The notes under the pieces: model-generated | What the model was told of the DNA's origin: nothing | What the model saw: the letters and a program-made list of their open reading frames with translations, nothing else | Database searches by the model: none | In this document: positions 28,460-37,583 of the stretch, one piece after another | Layout: each line of letters starts with the position of its first letter | Position numbering within the stretch: position 1 is the stretch's first letter | Position numbers and translations under genes: made by a program | From: MWEI01 sp964600235 | GTDB taxonomy: Bacteria; Desulfobacterota; Desulfomonilia; UBA1062 | Reading direction: 5' to 3' | Assembly (NCBI GenBank): GCA_964600235.1 | Contig: CAZRIV010000002.1 | Span: forward strand, 248,001 to 312,000 | Length of the DNA stretch: 64,000 nt

Positions 28460-29515
28460 ATGAACAGACTGCCTCTTGTCACGCAGACCCTCTATTCCGA
28501 GCTGCTGGAACAGCTCACCGCCCTTGATGCGCACAGGACTCTCGGACATCTGCCCGGGTGCTTCACCTACAAGACCGTCAAGGACCGGCAGTATGTGTAT
28601 TTCCAGACAAGGGAGCCGGGCGGAATTTCCCGGCAGATATACCTGGGGCCGGCAACACAGGAAATAGAAAGATTCGCAGAAGGCTTCGCAGACAAACGCC
28701 TTGAGGGGAAAGCCGAAAACGATGCCATAAACAGGCTTTGCAGCCAGCTCCGACTGGGCGGCGCCAACATAACAGACCCGGAATCAGCCCGTGTTCTCAA
28801 GGCGCTTTCCGACAGCGGCTTTTTCAGGCTGGGCGGTGTGCTCATCGGCACTCACGCCTTCGGAATCATCGGCAATATCCTGGGAATAAAATGGGAGAAG
28901 GCTTCATTGAGAACCCAGGATATCGATATTGCCGGACCTTTGCGTCTTGAGGTGGCAATCAACGAGCTGGCCGCTGATGTCCCCAGTACTCTTGAGAGTC
29001 TGAACATGGGGTTCATCCCCATCCCGCCCCTGAACCACAAGCACCCCTCCACCTCATTCAAGATCCGGGGCAGGGAACTGAGGGTTGATGTACTCACACC
29101 CATGAAAAAACCATCCCTTGCTGATCCGGTTTATATCCCCAGGATGAAGACGGCAGCCTTGCCTCTCATGTTCCTGGACTATCTCATCGAACGCCCGGTC
29201 CAGGCCGCGGTCATTGATGGCGGCGGTGTCCTGGTTTCCATACCGGACCCGGCCATGTACGCCCTGCACAAGCTTATCGTTGCCGGAGAACGCGATGCCG
29301 CCAGGCAATCGAAGTCATTGAAAGATGTTTTCCAGTCCGCTCAGATTGTCGAGGTGCTGGCTTCGGACAGGCCCGGCGATCTGGAATCGGCTTGGGAAGC
29401 CATCATAACTCGCGGGAAAGGATGGCAGAAAAGGGTCATATCCGGAATTGCCCGCATGAGGACCGAATACACTCTTGCCCATGAGGTTCTCATGAACATG
29501 GTATCCTCATCCTGA
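28460..29515 (+). CDS. GSU2403-family nucleotidyltransferase-fold protein
   Basis: 351 residues. The middle has the nucleotidyltransferase hallmarks: a Gly-x-His-Ala region (GVLIGTHAFG) and, after a spacer, the Asp-x-Asp pair D154/D156 (RTQDIDIAG). Such families (NTP_transf_8, GSU2403) are widespread in deltaproteobacteria, and the chemistry and target are unknown. The N-terminus is a positively charged helical region containing YVYFQTREPGG and IYLGP. There is no clear ribosome site before the ATG. Unlike the two preceding genes its composition is that of the chromosome. Confidence 0.7.
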   Translation: MNRLPLVTQTLYSELLEQLTALDAHRTLGHLPGCFTYKTVKDRQYVYFQTREPGGISRQIYLGPATQEIERFAEGFADKRLEGKAENDAINRLCSQLRLGGANITDPESARVLKALSDSGFFRLGGVLIGTHAFGIIGNILGIKWEKASLRTQDIDIAGPLRLEVAINELAADVPSTLESLNMGFIPIPPLNHKHPSTSFKIRGRELRVDVLTPMKKPSLADPVYIPRMKTAALPLMFLDYLIERPVQAAVIDGGGVLVSIPDPAMYALHKLIVAGERDAARQSKSLKDVFQSAQIVEVLASDRPGDLESAWEAIITRGKGWQKRVISGIARMRTEYTLAHEVLMNMVSSS

Positions 29516-29619
29516 ACGTTTCGTGGATTTCTCTTTGCCCAACGAGACATACCTACAAATGAAAGGAGAAAAGGGGAATCGAGAAAGTTAATATCCTCCC
29601 CTCCAAGGAAGAAAAAGCA

Positions 29620-30543
29620 ATGCACAGGAAACCCAGAGGGCGCAGCCCCGAATCATCAAAGACGAAGCAGACTTTTCTGCAGGTCGCCGAGCCAGCGGAG
29701 CTCATGAAATTCCTGATGGCGCAGCTGCCGGGCAAGAGCCGCACGGCCGTCAAATCCCTCCTGGCGCACAACCAGGTCTCCGTGGACTACAAGACCACGA
29801 CACAGTTCAATCATCAGCTCAAGCCGGGCCAGCAGGTGATCATAAACTGGTCCACCGTGCTCCAGGTCGAGAAGGGGAAGGGGCTGAAGGTCGTATTCGA
29901 AGACCCGTACATCATTGTCGTCGAGAAGCAGGCAGGCCTTCTTTCCATAGCCACGGACAAGGAAAAGGACCGGACGGCGTTCAGGATACTCAGTGACCAG
30001 ATGAAGGTAACCGACCCCACGGCCAGGATCTTTGTGGTGCATCGTCTCGACCGGGATGCCTCAGGGCTGCTCATGTTTGCCAAGAGCTGGGAAGTACAGC
30101 AGATACTCCAGCAGAACTGGAAGGATGATGTCATCGAACGCACGTACGCAGTGGTCATAGAAGGCAACCTCGCACAGGACAAGGGCGCCATCACCTCATG
30201 GCTGAAGGAAAACGCCGCGCATGTCATGTACTCCAGTCCGACACCCGAGGACGGGCTGAAGGCAGTCACCCATTTCCGGGTCGTTAAGAAGAACAGCGAA
30301 TACTCACTGCTGGAGGTAAGGCTGGAAACGGGCCGGAAGAACCAGATCCGTATCCACATGAAAGAGCAGGGTCACCCCATCATAGGGGACAAGAAATATG
30401 GAGCGGAGTTGAATCCCATCAGCCGGCTCGGCCTCCATGCCCGGGTCCTGTCATTCAATCACCCGGTGAGCGGAAGACAACTGCGGTTTGAGACGCCCAT
30501 ACCGTCGAGCTTCATGAGGCTGTTCAGCGCCAAGAAGGCATAA
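29620..30543 (+). CDS. RluA-family pseudouridine synthase
   Basis: 307 residues. An S4-like RNA-binding domain occupies about 15-80 (KSRTAVKSLLAHNQVSV). The RluA catalytic domain follows, with the HRLDRDASGLL motif and the catalytic D144, plus the KNQIRIHM and GDKKYG blocks near the C-terminus. It isomerises uridine in rRNA or tRNA; the exact site (RluC/D-like) cannot be assigned. GGAAG precedes the ATG. Confidence 0.9.
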   Translation: MHRKPRGRSPESSKTKQTFLQVAEPAELMKFLMAQLPGKSRTAVKSLLAHNQVSVDYKTTTQFNHQLKPGQQVIINWSTVLQVEKGKGLKVVFEDPYIIVVEKQAGLLSIATDKEKDRTAFRILSDQMKVTDPTARIFVVHRLDRDASGLLMFAKSWEVQQILQQNWKDDVIERTYAVVIEGNLAQDKGAITSWLKENAAHVMYSSPTPEDGLKAVTHFRVVKKNSEYSLLEVRLETGRKNQIRIHMKEQGHPIIGDKKYGAELNPISRLGLHARVLSFNHPVSGRQLRFETPIPSSFMRLFSAKKA

Positions 30544-30566
30544 GGGGAGGCAAAGAGAAAACAAGA

Positions 30567-30653
30567 CCTTACCCGAAGTGGAGCGATTCACCGTATCTCC
30601 CGTGATGCCGGCGTTTTCCCCGGGGGATAGAGTACTGTGATTTTCGTGGGTAA
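30567..30653. repeat. Imperfect inverted repeat sharing a motif with palindrome B
   Basis: CCTTACCCGAA at 30567-30577 is identical to the left end of the unit at 18546, and TTCGTGGGTAA at 30643-30653 is its imperfect inverse. In between there is a C/G-rich segment without long perfect arms. It may be a decayed relative of that unit, or chance. Confidence 0.25.
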
Positions 30654-30714
30654 ATATCCCGCGACAGATGCATGAACCCTTTTAAAGTCGCATTCTTAAA
30701 GGGGCAACGAGCTG

Positions 30715-30743
30715 TTGACAGCTTGGAATATCTATGGTCTAGA
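30715..30743 (+). promoter_or_regulatory. Candidate promoter upstream of the YdcH-ilv operon
   Basis: A perfect TTGACA at 30715-30720, with a poor -10 (TCTAGA at 30738-30743) 17 bases away and 33 bases before the YdcH-like start. It would drive ydcH-ilvB-ilvN-ilvC and the genes after. Confidence 0.35.
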
Positions 30744-30776
30744 TGTACCTTACCGTTAAATCGAGGGGTGAATTAT

Positions 30777-31001
30777 ATGGAAGAGATGGATCTTGCGCTG
30801 ATTCGCAAGCTCATCCCCAAGGACAAGGAGCTCAAGGGCCTCTGGGATGAGCATCAGGATTACGAGGAAAAGCTTGAGCAGTTGAACAAGAGGAGATATC
30901 TGAGCACCGAGGAAGAGATGCGGCGCAAGGAAATCCAGAAGCTCAAGCTGGCGGGCAAGGACAAGATTGAGCAGATCCTCAGCAGATACCGCAGCGAATA
31001 G
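30777..31001 (+). CDS. YdcH/DUF465-family small protein
   Basis: 74 residues, highly charged, almost entirely a helical hairpin: MDLALIRKLIPKDKELKGLW, then a helix with a Glu/Lys-rich pattern and the KLKLAGKDKIEQIL block typical of DUF465. The ATG at 30777 is chosen because GAGGGG lies eight bases upstream; the frame is open back to 30672 but this region has the promoter. Function unknown; it sits 54 bases before ilvB and may be cotranscribed. Confidence 0.8.
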   Translation: MEEMDLALIRKLIPKDKELKGLWDEHQDYEEKLEQLNKRRYLSTEEEMRRKEIQKLKLAGKDKIEQILSRYRSE

Positions 31002-31055
31002 GGTATCAGCGGATACAGATTCATTTGAAATGAACTAGAGAGGTTTCAAGAACAG

Positions 31056-32759
31056 GTGAGCGTGAAGAAGATAACGGGAGCATACGCATTTATCGAGGCC
31101 CTGCGGTGCGAAGGCGTCAAGCACGTCTTCGGCTATCCGGGCGGGGCCGTACTGGATATATTCGATGCCATCATGGATGCGCCGGATATTCAGTTCATAC
31201 TGGCGAGGCACGAGCAGGGTGCGGTCCATGCCGCAGACGGATATGCACGCGCTTCGGGCAAGGTGGGAGTGGCCCTGGTGACATCGGGCCCCGGGGCCAC
31301 CAACACGGTCACGGGCATAGCCACGGCCTGCATGGATTCCATCCCCATCGTGGTCTTTTCCGGGCAGGTGTCCACCAACCTCATCGGCAACGACGCCTTC
31401 CAGGAGGCCGATACCGTGGGCATCACGCGGCCCTGTACCAAGCACAACTACCTGGTGAAGGACTGCAACGACCTGCCCAAGGTCATCAAGGAGGCCTTCT
31501 ATATCGCCGCCACCGGCAGGCCGGGGCCTGTGCTCGTGGACATCCCCAAGGACGTCATGCGGGGGCTCATAGCCTTCAAATACCCTGACAAGGTGTATCT
31601 CGAGGGGTATTGCCCCACCTACAAAGGCCACATGGGCCAGATCAAACGGATCGTGAGCACCATCCTCAAGAGCAAGAGGCCTGTCATCTATGCGGGCGGA
31701 GGCGTGGTGCTGTCCAACGCATCCGAGCAGCTCACGGCTCTTGCCAGGCAGCTCCGCATACCCGTGACAACGACCCTCATGGGGCTCGGCGCGTTCCCGG
31801 CTGATGACCCGCTCTGGCTGGGTATGCTGGGCATGCACGGCACCTATGCGGCCAACATGGCGGTGACGGACACGGACTGCCTCATAGCCATTGGCGCGCG
31901 CTTCGATGACCGCGTCACGGGCAAGATCGACGAGTTTGCGCCCAAGGCAAAGATCATCCATATCGATATCGACCCCACCTCCATCAGTAAGAACGTCCGG
32001 GTGGACATTCCGGTGGTGGGCGACTGCAGGGGGGTACTGGCAGATATGATCGAGGATATCCGGGAAAAAACCCGCGATACCCTTGAGCTCACAACAACGA
32101 TTCAACCCTGGCTCGACCTCATAGACCAGTGGAAGCGCGAGCAGCCTCTGCGCTACGAACAGGGCACATCGCTCAAGCCCCAGTTCGTGATCGAAAAGAT
32201 CAACGAGCTGGCGCCTGTTGACACCATCATCTCCACCGAAGTGGGCCAGAACCAGATGTGGACCGCCCAGTACTTCAAATTCAAGAAACCCAGGCATTTT
32301 CTCACCTCGGGCGGGCTGGGCACCATGGGTTACGGCTTCCCGGCCGCCATCGGAGCGCAGGTGGCCTTTCCCGAGCGCACGGTCATAGACATCGCCGGAG
32401 ACGGGTCCATCCAGATGAACATCCAGGAGCTTGCCACGGCCGTCCAGTACCAGCTGAACGTGAAGGTCATGATCATCAACAACCTGTATCTCGGCATGGT
32501 GAGACAGTGGCAGGCCCTCTTTTACAAGGGAAGGTATTCCCATACCTCCATGGCCGTCTCGCCCGACTTCGTCAAGCTGGCCGAGGCCTACGGGGCGCAC
32601 GGGATCCGCGTGGACAATCCGTCCCAGGTGGAAGATGCCATCAGAGAGGCCCTCTCCATCAAGGGCCCGGTCTTTGTGGACTTCCGGGTGGAGCCTGAAG
32701 AGGACGTCTACCCCATGGTCCCGGCAGGCGCACCCATCAACAACATGCTGCTGGTGTGA
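31056..32759 (+). CDS. ilvB: Acetolactate synthase large subunit
   Basis: Catalyses the condensation of two pyruvates to acetolactate (or pyruvate plus 2-ketobutyrate), the committed step of Val/Leu/Ile synthesis; uses ThDP and FAD. 567 residues. The catalytic Glu lies in the ARHEQGAVHAADGYA block near residue 50, and the ThDP motif is GDGSIQMNIQELATA, ending in IINN. The GTG at 31056 lacks a strong ribosome site, with only ACAGG directly before it. First gene of ilvB-ilvN-ilvC. The large minus-strand frame over this gene is a shadow. Confidence 0.96.
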   Translation: MSVKKITGAYAFIEALRCEGVKHVFGYPGGAVLDIFDAIMDAPDIQFILARHEQGAVHAADGYARASGKVGVALVTSGPGATNTVTGIATACMDSIPIVVFSGQVSTNLIGNDAFQEADTVGITRPCTKHNYLVKDCNDLPKVIKEAFYIAATGRPGPVLVDIPKDVMRGLIAFKYPDKVYLEGYCPTYKGHMGQIKRIVSTILKSKRPVIYAGGGVVLSNASEQLTALARQLRIPVTTTLMGLGAFPADDPLWLGMLGMHGTYAANMAVTDTDCLIAIGARFDDRVTGKIDEFAPKAKIIHIDIDPTSISKNVRVDIPVVGDCRGVLADMIEDIREKTRDTLELTTTIQPWLDLIDQWKREQPLRYEQGTSLKPQFVIEKINELAPVDTIISTEVGQNQMWTAQYFKFKKPRHFLTSGGLGTMGYGFPAAIGAQVAFPERTVIDIAGDGSIQMNIQELATAVQYQLNVKVMIINNLYLGMVRQWQALFYKGRYSHTSMAVSPDFVKLAEAYGAHGIRVDNPSQVEDAIREALSIKGPVFVDFRVEPEEDVYPMVPAGAPINNMLLV

Positions 32760-32768
32760 GGGATTATA

Positions 32769-33275
32769 ATGAGCATGAGACATGCGATATCCATACTTGT
32801 GGACAATCAGGCAGGCGTGCTTTCCCGCGTGGTGGGGCTGTTTGCAGGAAGGGGCTTCAACATCGAGTCGCTCTCGGTGGCACCCACCCTGGACCCGACG
32901 AAGTCCAAGATGGTCATCACCACCACGGGCAACGAGCAGGTGCTCGAGCAGATCAAGAAGCAGCTCAACAAGATCATCAATGTCATTAAAGTCGTTGATT
33001 TCATGGACAAGGATTACGTGGAGAGGGAGATGATTCTCATCAAAGTCAAGGCGCAGGAGGATACCCGGGCCGAGGTGTTCCGCCTTACGGAGATCTTCAG
33101 GGCCAAGGTGCTCGACATATCCCCTGCATCGTTCACTTTAGCCTTGACCGGCGACCAGGACAAGCTCAAGGCATTCATAGACCTGCTTGCCCCGGCCGGC
33201 ATCATCGACTACGTCCGCACAGGAACAATCGTCATGGAAAGAGAAATGCAGGCAAAGAGGAGGACTGATCAATGA
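32769..33275 (+). CDS. ilvN: Acetolactate synthase regulatory subunit
   Basis: 168 residues. An N-terminal ACT domain (ISILVDNQAGVLSRVVGLFAGRGFNIESLSV) is followed by a C-terminal ferredoxin-like domain (from about 80), the standard layout of the small subunit that binds valine and activates IlvB. It starts nine bases after ilvB and overlaps ilvC by four. Confidence 0.96.
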   Translation: MSMRHAISILVDNQAGVLSRVVGLFAGRGFNIESLSVAPTLDPTKSKMVITTTGNEQVLEQIKKQLNKIINVIKVVDFMDKDYVEREMILIKVKAQEDTRAEVFRLTEIFRAKVLDISPASFTLALTGDQDKLKAFIDLLAPAGIIDYVRTGTIVMEREMQAKRRTDQ

Positions 33276-34288
33276 AGGTTTATTACGACAAGGACGCCGA
33301 TCTCAGGCTGATCAAATCCAAGAAGGTCGCCATCATGGGCTACGGCTCACAGGGTTTTGCCCACTCCAACAACCTGAAGGATTCAGGCGTGAAGGTTGCG
33401 GTCGGCCTCAGGGAAGGCAGTTCGTCGGCTGCCAAGGCAAAGAAGGCAGGGCTCAAGGTCATGACGGTCTCTGAGGCCGCCAAGTGGGCCGATGTGGTCA
33501 TGATGCTCATCCCCGACGAGCTCCAGGCAGCCGTCTACAAGAGCGAGATCGCACCGCATATGAAAAAGGGCAAGTACCTGGTGTTCGCCCACGGGTTCAA
33601 CATCCATTTCGGCCAGATAACGCCTCCCGAGGGCGTGAGCTGCTTCATGGTGGCGCCCAAGTCGCCCGGACACATGGTGAGGTATGAATACACCCAGGGC
33701 AGGGGCGTGCCCATGCTCATAGCCATACACACCGACCCCACCAAGGACACCAAGAAGCTGGCCCTGTCCTATGCAAGCGCCATAGGCGGCGGCAAGGCAG
33801 GCATCCTGGAGACCTCGTTCAGGGAAGAGACCGAGACAGATCTCTTCGGAGAGCAGGCAGTCCTGTGCGGCGGAACCACCGCACTCATCCAGGCAGGGTT
33901 CGAGACGCTGGTGGAGGCGGGCTATGCCCCTGAGATGGCCTATTTCGAGTGCCTGCACGAGCTCAAGCTCATCGTGGACCTCATCTACGAGGGCGGCATC
34001 TCCAACATGCGCTATTCCATCAGCAACACGGCCCAGTACGGCGACATCACCCGGGGTCCTGTGCTCATCGATACCGAGGTTAAGAATAAGATGAAAAAGA
34101 TCCTCGCCGATATCCAGGAAGGCACCTTTGCCAAGGAATGGATCCTCGAGAACATGGCGGGCCGCCCCACCTTCAATGCGCTCACCAAGAAGGGCGAGGA
34201 GCACCTTATCGAGAAGACGGGAGCCCAGCTCAGGGGCATGATGTCCTGGATCGGCAAGGACAGGAAGGTGGACAAGAAGGTTAATTAG
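33272..34288 (+). CDS. ilvC: Ketol-acid reductoisomerase, class I
   Basis: Isomerises and reduces acetolactate to dihydroxyisovalerate with NADPH and Mg2+. 338 residues, the short class I form. The Rossmann motif GYGSQGFAHSNNL is near residue 26. The NADPH-specifying loop is LREGSSSAAKAKKAG. The metal-binding Asp/Glu residues are in the C-terminal domain (EEETETDLFGEQAVLCGG, ECLHELKLIVDLIYEGG). Overlaps ilvN by four bases; psd follows after four bases. Confidence 0.97.
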   Translation: MKVYYDKDADLRLIKSKKVAIMGYGSQGFAHSNNLKDSGVKVAVGLREGSSSAAKAKKAGLKVMTVSEAAKWADVVMMLIPDELQAAVYKSEIAPHMKKGKYLVFAHGFNIHFGQITPPEGVSCFMVAPKSPGHMVRYEYTQGRGVPMLIAIHTDPTKDTKKLALSYASAIGGGKAGILETSFREETETDLFGEQAVLCGGTTALIQAGFETLVEAGYAPEMAYFECLHELKLIVDLIYEGGISNMRYSISNTAQYGDITRGPVLIDTEVKNKMKKILADIQEGTFAKEWILENMAGRPTFNALTKKGEEHLIEKTGAQLRGMMSWIGKDRKVDKKVN

Positions 34289-34292
34289 AACC

Positions 34293-34937
34293 ATGAAGAT
34301 CCGCAAGGAAGGCTTTCCATTCATCGCCATAGCGTCCGCCCTGTTCGGCCTGGTTTTCCTCGCAGGTGGCATGGTGCTGCGAGTGATAGGGCTCGTGCCG
34401 GTCCTGTTCGTCACCTGGTTCTTCCGAGATCCCGAGAGGACGGTGCCTGCAGGCGAGGGGCTGGTGGTCTCTCCTGCCGACGGCAAGGTGATCGAGATTT
34501 CCCAGACCGATGAGGCCAGGGTAGGGCCGTGTACCAAGGTGGGGGTGTTCATGTCGGTCTTCAACGTGCATGTGAACCGCGCCCCTGTCTCAGGCACCGT
34601 GCTCGAAGTTCTCTACAAACCGGGCAAGTTCCATGTGGCGAGCCTGGGCAAAAAAACCGAGGCCAACGAACGTGTGATCATGTATATCAATACGGAAAAC
34701 GGGGTCTTCAGGGTCGACCAGGTGGCCGGCCTCATAGCGCGCAGGATCATCTGCTGGCTCACCCCGGGAAGCCAGGCTGTCCAGGGAAAAAGGATCGGGC
34801 TCATCAGGTTCGGCTCGCTCCTTGAATGTTACCTGCCCAAGGGATATACCGCAGTATGTCAGATGGGCCAGACGGTACACGCCGGGAGCAGCGTGATCGG
34901 AAGGAGGACGCATGAGACCGACCAGCAGAAGACATGA
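34293..34937 (+). CDS. psd: Phosphatidylserine decarboxylase (short, soluble-tail type)
   Basis: Converts phosphatidylserine to phosphatidylethanolamine. 214 residues, the short Psd type, with an N-terminal pair of hydrophobic segments and the pyruvoyl-forming sequence RFGSLLECYLP, in which Ser175 would become the pyruvoyl group after self-cleavage. Conserved blocks are VVSPADGKV and FMSVFNVHVNRAPVSG. It is coupled to pssA, whose start lies 26 bases inside its end. Confidence 0.93.
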   Translation: MKIRKEGFPFIAIASALFGLVFLAGGMVLRVIGLVPVLFVTWFFRDPERTVPAGEGLVVSPADGKVIEISQTDEARVGPCTKVGVFMSVFNVHVNRAPVSGTVLEVLYKPGKFHVASLGKKTEANERVIMYINTENGVFRVDQVAGLIARRIICWLTPGSQAVQGKRIGLIRFGSLLECYLPKGYTAVCQMGQTVHAGSSVIGRRTHETDQQKT

Positions 34938-35733
34938 CCACGAGCCGGGAGAAAAGCAGAAGAAGGCCGTACCGTTTCTGCCGAACTTCATCACCACCAT
35001 GAGCCTGTTCTGCGGCTTCTACTCCATCATGTTCGCACTCAAGGCGGACTTTCACAAGGCAGCCATCTACATCATCATTGCCGCGTTCATAGACGGCCTC
35101 GACGGCAGGGTGGCCCGCATGACCAACACCACATCCGAGTTCGGCAAGCAGTACGATTCGCTCTCCGACCTGGTTGCCTTCGGCGTGGCGCCTGCCATGA
35201 TGGCCTATCTCTGGCAGCTCAACGCCTTCGGCAGGCTCGGGTTCATCGCGACGTTCCTCTATGTGGCCTGCGGTGCCTTGCGCCTGGCGCGCTTCAACAT
35301 CGACAGCTCCGGGTCCATGACGAATTTCACCGGGCTTCCCATCCCCATGGCCGCGGCCGGCGTGGTAAGCACCTACCTGCTCACCGAGGAGCTGTCCACC
35401 CTGTTCGGTACGGCATTGTACATACCACCTGTTGCGATACTCATGGGGGTATATGTCCTGTCCTTCCTCATGGTGAGCAACATAGCGTACCCCAGCTTCA
35501 AACACGTGGCCTACATCAAGGCGCACCCGTTCCAGCTCCTGGTGGCAGGCCTGCTGCTGCTCGTGGTGGTGGCCCTGGCCCCCGAGATCATGCTTTTCAC
35601 CCTTGCCTTCACCTTCATAGCGGGCGGGGCCATCTACAGCGGCATAGTCCATATGATCCAGTCCCGCAGGGCGAGGGCAGGCCTGAAGGTGGATACACAT
35701 GAAGGCTACACCGGGCACGACCATCATAACTGA
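34912..35733 (+). CDS. pssA: CDP-diacylglycerol-serine O-phosphatidyltransferase
   Basis: Makes phosphatidylserine for the preceding Psd. 273 residues with about eight membrane segments and the CDP-alcohol phosphotransferase motif DGRVARMTNTTSEFGKQYDSLSD (D-G-x2-A-R-x8-G-x3-D-x3-D). The N-terminal start at 34912 overlaps psd, as is common for this pair. Confidence 0.94.
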   Translation: MRPTSRRHDHEPGEKQKKAVPFLPNFITTMSLFCGFYSIMFALKADFHKAAIYIIIAAFIDGLDGRVARMTNTTSEFGKQYDSLSDLVAFGVAPAMMAYLWQLNAFGRLGFIATFLYVACGALRLARFNIDSSGSMTNFTGLPIPMAAAGVVSTYLLTEELSTLFGTALYIPPVAILMGVYVLSFLMVSNIAYPSFKHVAYIKAHPFQLLVAGLLLLVVVALAPEIMLFTLAFTFIAGGAIYSGIVHMIQSRRARAGLKVDTHEGYTGHDHHN

Positions 35734-35763
35734 AAAGAGCTGAGGAGATATCGGAAAGTGGGA

Positions 35764-37023
35764 ATGACCATTGCAGAGAAGATCCTGGCCGCACATACCA
35801 AGACCGCATCATTCCAGCCGGGAGACATCATAAAAGTCGATGTGGACGTGGCCCTTGCCAATGACATCACCGCGCCCATTGCCATACAGGAGTTCAACAG
35901 GAGCGGTGCTGCAAGAATAGCCCATGCGGACAAGGTGGTTTTCGTGCTGGACCACTTTACGCCCACCAAGGACATCGCGTCGGCCAACCAGTGCAAGTAT
36001 GTACGTGACTTCGCTCACGAGCAGGGCATGAAAAACTTCTTCGACGGCGGTGAAGCGGGCGTGGAGCACGCGTTGCTGCCGGAAAAGGGCCTTGTGCTTC
36101 CGGGCGACCTCGTCATCGGGGCCGACAGCCACACGTGCACCTACGGCGCCCTGGGCGCCTTTGCAACGGGCGTGGGCAGTACAGACCTGGCCGCGGCCAT
36201 GATGACCGGCCAGGCCTGGATGAAGGTGCCGCAGACCATGAAATTCATATTCAAGGGGCAGTTGCAGCCCTGGGTCGGGGGCAAGGACCTGATCCTGTAC
36301 CTCATCGGAAAGATCGGGGTGGACGGCGCCCTATACAAGGTCATGGAGATCGAAGGGCCTGCCATCACCGCGCTGAGCTTGTCCGACCGTCTGAGCATGT
36401 CCAACATGGCCATTGAGGCCGGGGGCAAGGCGGGCATCATAGCTGCGGACGCCAAGACCGGGGAATATGTGAAGACCAGGGCCAAAAGGCCCTACACCGT
36501 ATATGCAAGCGATAAGGATGCTGTCTACGAGTCGGTGGCGACCTTCGACTGCGGGGATATAGAGCCCCAGGTGGCGTTCCCCCACCTGCCGGAGAACGCG
36601 CGCGGCATCAGCCAGGCAGGGGTTGTCAAACTGGACCAGGTGGTTATAGGGTCGTGCACCAACGGCAGGATAGAAGACCTGCGCATCGCCGCACAGGTCA
36701 TGAAGGGGAACAAGGTGGCAAAGGGCCTGCGCTGCCTGATACTGCCCGCCACGCCCGAGGTCTATGCCAATGCGTTGAGCGAGGGGCTCATAGACATCTT
36801 CCTCAAGGCCGGTTCCATCATCGGTCCGCCCACCTGCGGACCATGCCTGGGAGGCCACATGGGAATCCTTGCCAAGGGCGAGAAGGCCCTTGCCACCACG
36901 AACCGTAATTTCGTGGGCAGGATGGGCGACCCGCTGAGCGAGGTCTACCTCAGCGGCCCTGCAGTTGCGGCCGCTTCAGCCGTAACCGGAAGGATCAGCG
37001 CGCCGGCGGAGGTGGCATCATGA
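35764..37023 (+). CDS. leuC: 3-isopropylmalate dehydratase large subunit
   Basis: Isomerises 2-isopropylmalate to 3-isopropylmalate, using a 4Fe-4S cluster. 419 residues, the short archaeal/deltaproteobacterial form. Cluster ligands are in GSCTNGRIEDLRIAA and GPPTCGPCLGGHMG. The ATG at 35764 is chosen; a GTG at 35758 is also possible, and GAGGAG at about 35742 suits either. Overlaps leuD by four bases. Confidence 0.95.
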   Translation: MTIAEKILAAHTKTASFQPGDIIKVDVDVALANDITAPIAIQEFNRSGAARIAHADKVVFVLDHFTPTKDIASANQCKYVRDFAHEQGMKNFFDGGEAGVEHALLPEKGLVLPGDLVIGADSHTCTYGALGAFATGVGSTDLAAAMMTGQAWMKVPQTMKFIFKGQLQPWVGGKDLILYLIGKIGVDGALYKVMEIEGPAITALSLSDRLSMSNMAIEAGGKAGIIAADAKTGEYVKTRAKRPYTVYASDKDAVYESVATFDCGDIEPQVAFPHLPENARGISQAGVVKLDQVVIGSCTNGRIEDLRIAAQVMKGNKVAKGLRCLILPATPEVYANALSEGLIDIFLKAGSIIGPPTCGPCLGGHMGILAKGEKALATTNRNFVGRMGDPLSEVYLSGPAVAAASAVTGRISAPAEVAS

Positions 37024-37514
37024 ACTTCAGGGGCAGGGCATTCAAATTCGGCAACGATGTCGATACGGACGCCATCATCCCGGCCAGGTACCTCTCCACC
37101 TCGGACCCGGAAATTCTGAAAAAGCACTGCATGGAGGACGCCGACCCGGAGTTCGCGAACAAGGTGAACCAGGGCGACATCATCGTTGCGGGCAAGAACT
37201 TCGGGTGCGGTTCGTCGCGTGAGCATGCACCCATCGCCATCAAGGCCGCAGGGGTGAGCTGCGTCATCGCGCCCAGCTTCGCGCGCATCTTCTTCCGCAA
37301 CAGCTTCAACATGGGACTGCCCATCTTCGAATCGGACGAGGCCGCCTCTGCAATCGCCGAGGGAGACACCATCGAGGTGGACGCCGACACCGGGCTCATC
37401 AGGGATCTGACGACAGGAATCGAGTTCCAGGCGCGCCCCATCCCTGCGTTCATGCAGGAGCTCATCAATGACGGCGGCCTCATGGAGCACATCAGGAAGC
37501 GGGGGAGCATCTGA
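37020..37514 (+). CDS. leuD: 3-isopropylmalate dehydratase small subunit
   Basis: 164 residues, the swivel domain of the isomerase. Characteristic motifs are FGNDVDTDAIIPARYL near the N-terminus and GKNFGCGSSREHAP in the middle. Coupled to leuC. leuB, normally next, is missing here; the following gene is an Asd-like protein. Confidence 0.95.
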   Translation: MNFRGRAFKFGNDVDTDAIIPARYLSTSDPEILKKHCMEDADPEFANKVNQGDIIVAGKNFGCGSSREHAPIAIKAAGVSCVIAPSFARIFFRNSFNMGLPIFESDEAASAIAEGDTIEVDADTGLIRDLTTGIEFQARPIPAFMQELINDGGLMEHIRKRGSI

Positions 37515-37583
37515 ACCTTATAGATGCCTTACAGCAATGCCTATGCATACTACCTATAAGACGTCGCATTCCGGGGCCGTGTC

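Noticed and set aside
31035..32783. 582-residue minus-strand frame opposite ilvB
   Set aside because: It exactly shadows the well-conserved IlvB on the plus strand and contains His/Asp/Gly-rich low-complexity sequence with no domain.
33383..34597. 404-residue minus-strand frame over ilvC and psd
   Set aside because: Crosses the boundary of two real plus-strand genes; no domain; typical shadow in GC-rich coding DNA.
34804..35796. 330-residue minus-strand frame over pssA
   Set aside because: Shadow of the plus-strand membrane protein gene pssA; the sequence is Glu/Gly/His-rich without any motif.
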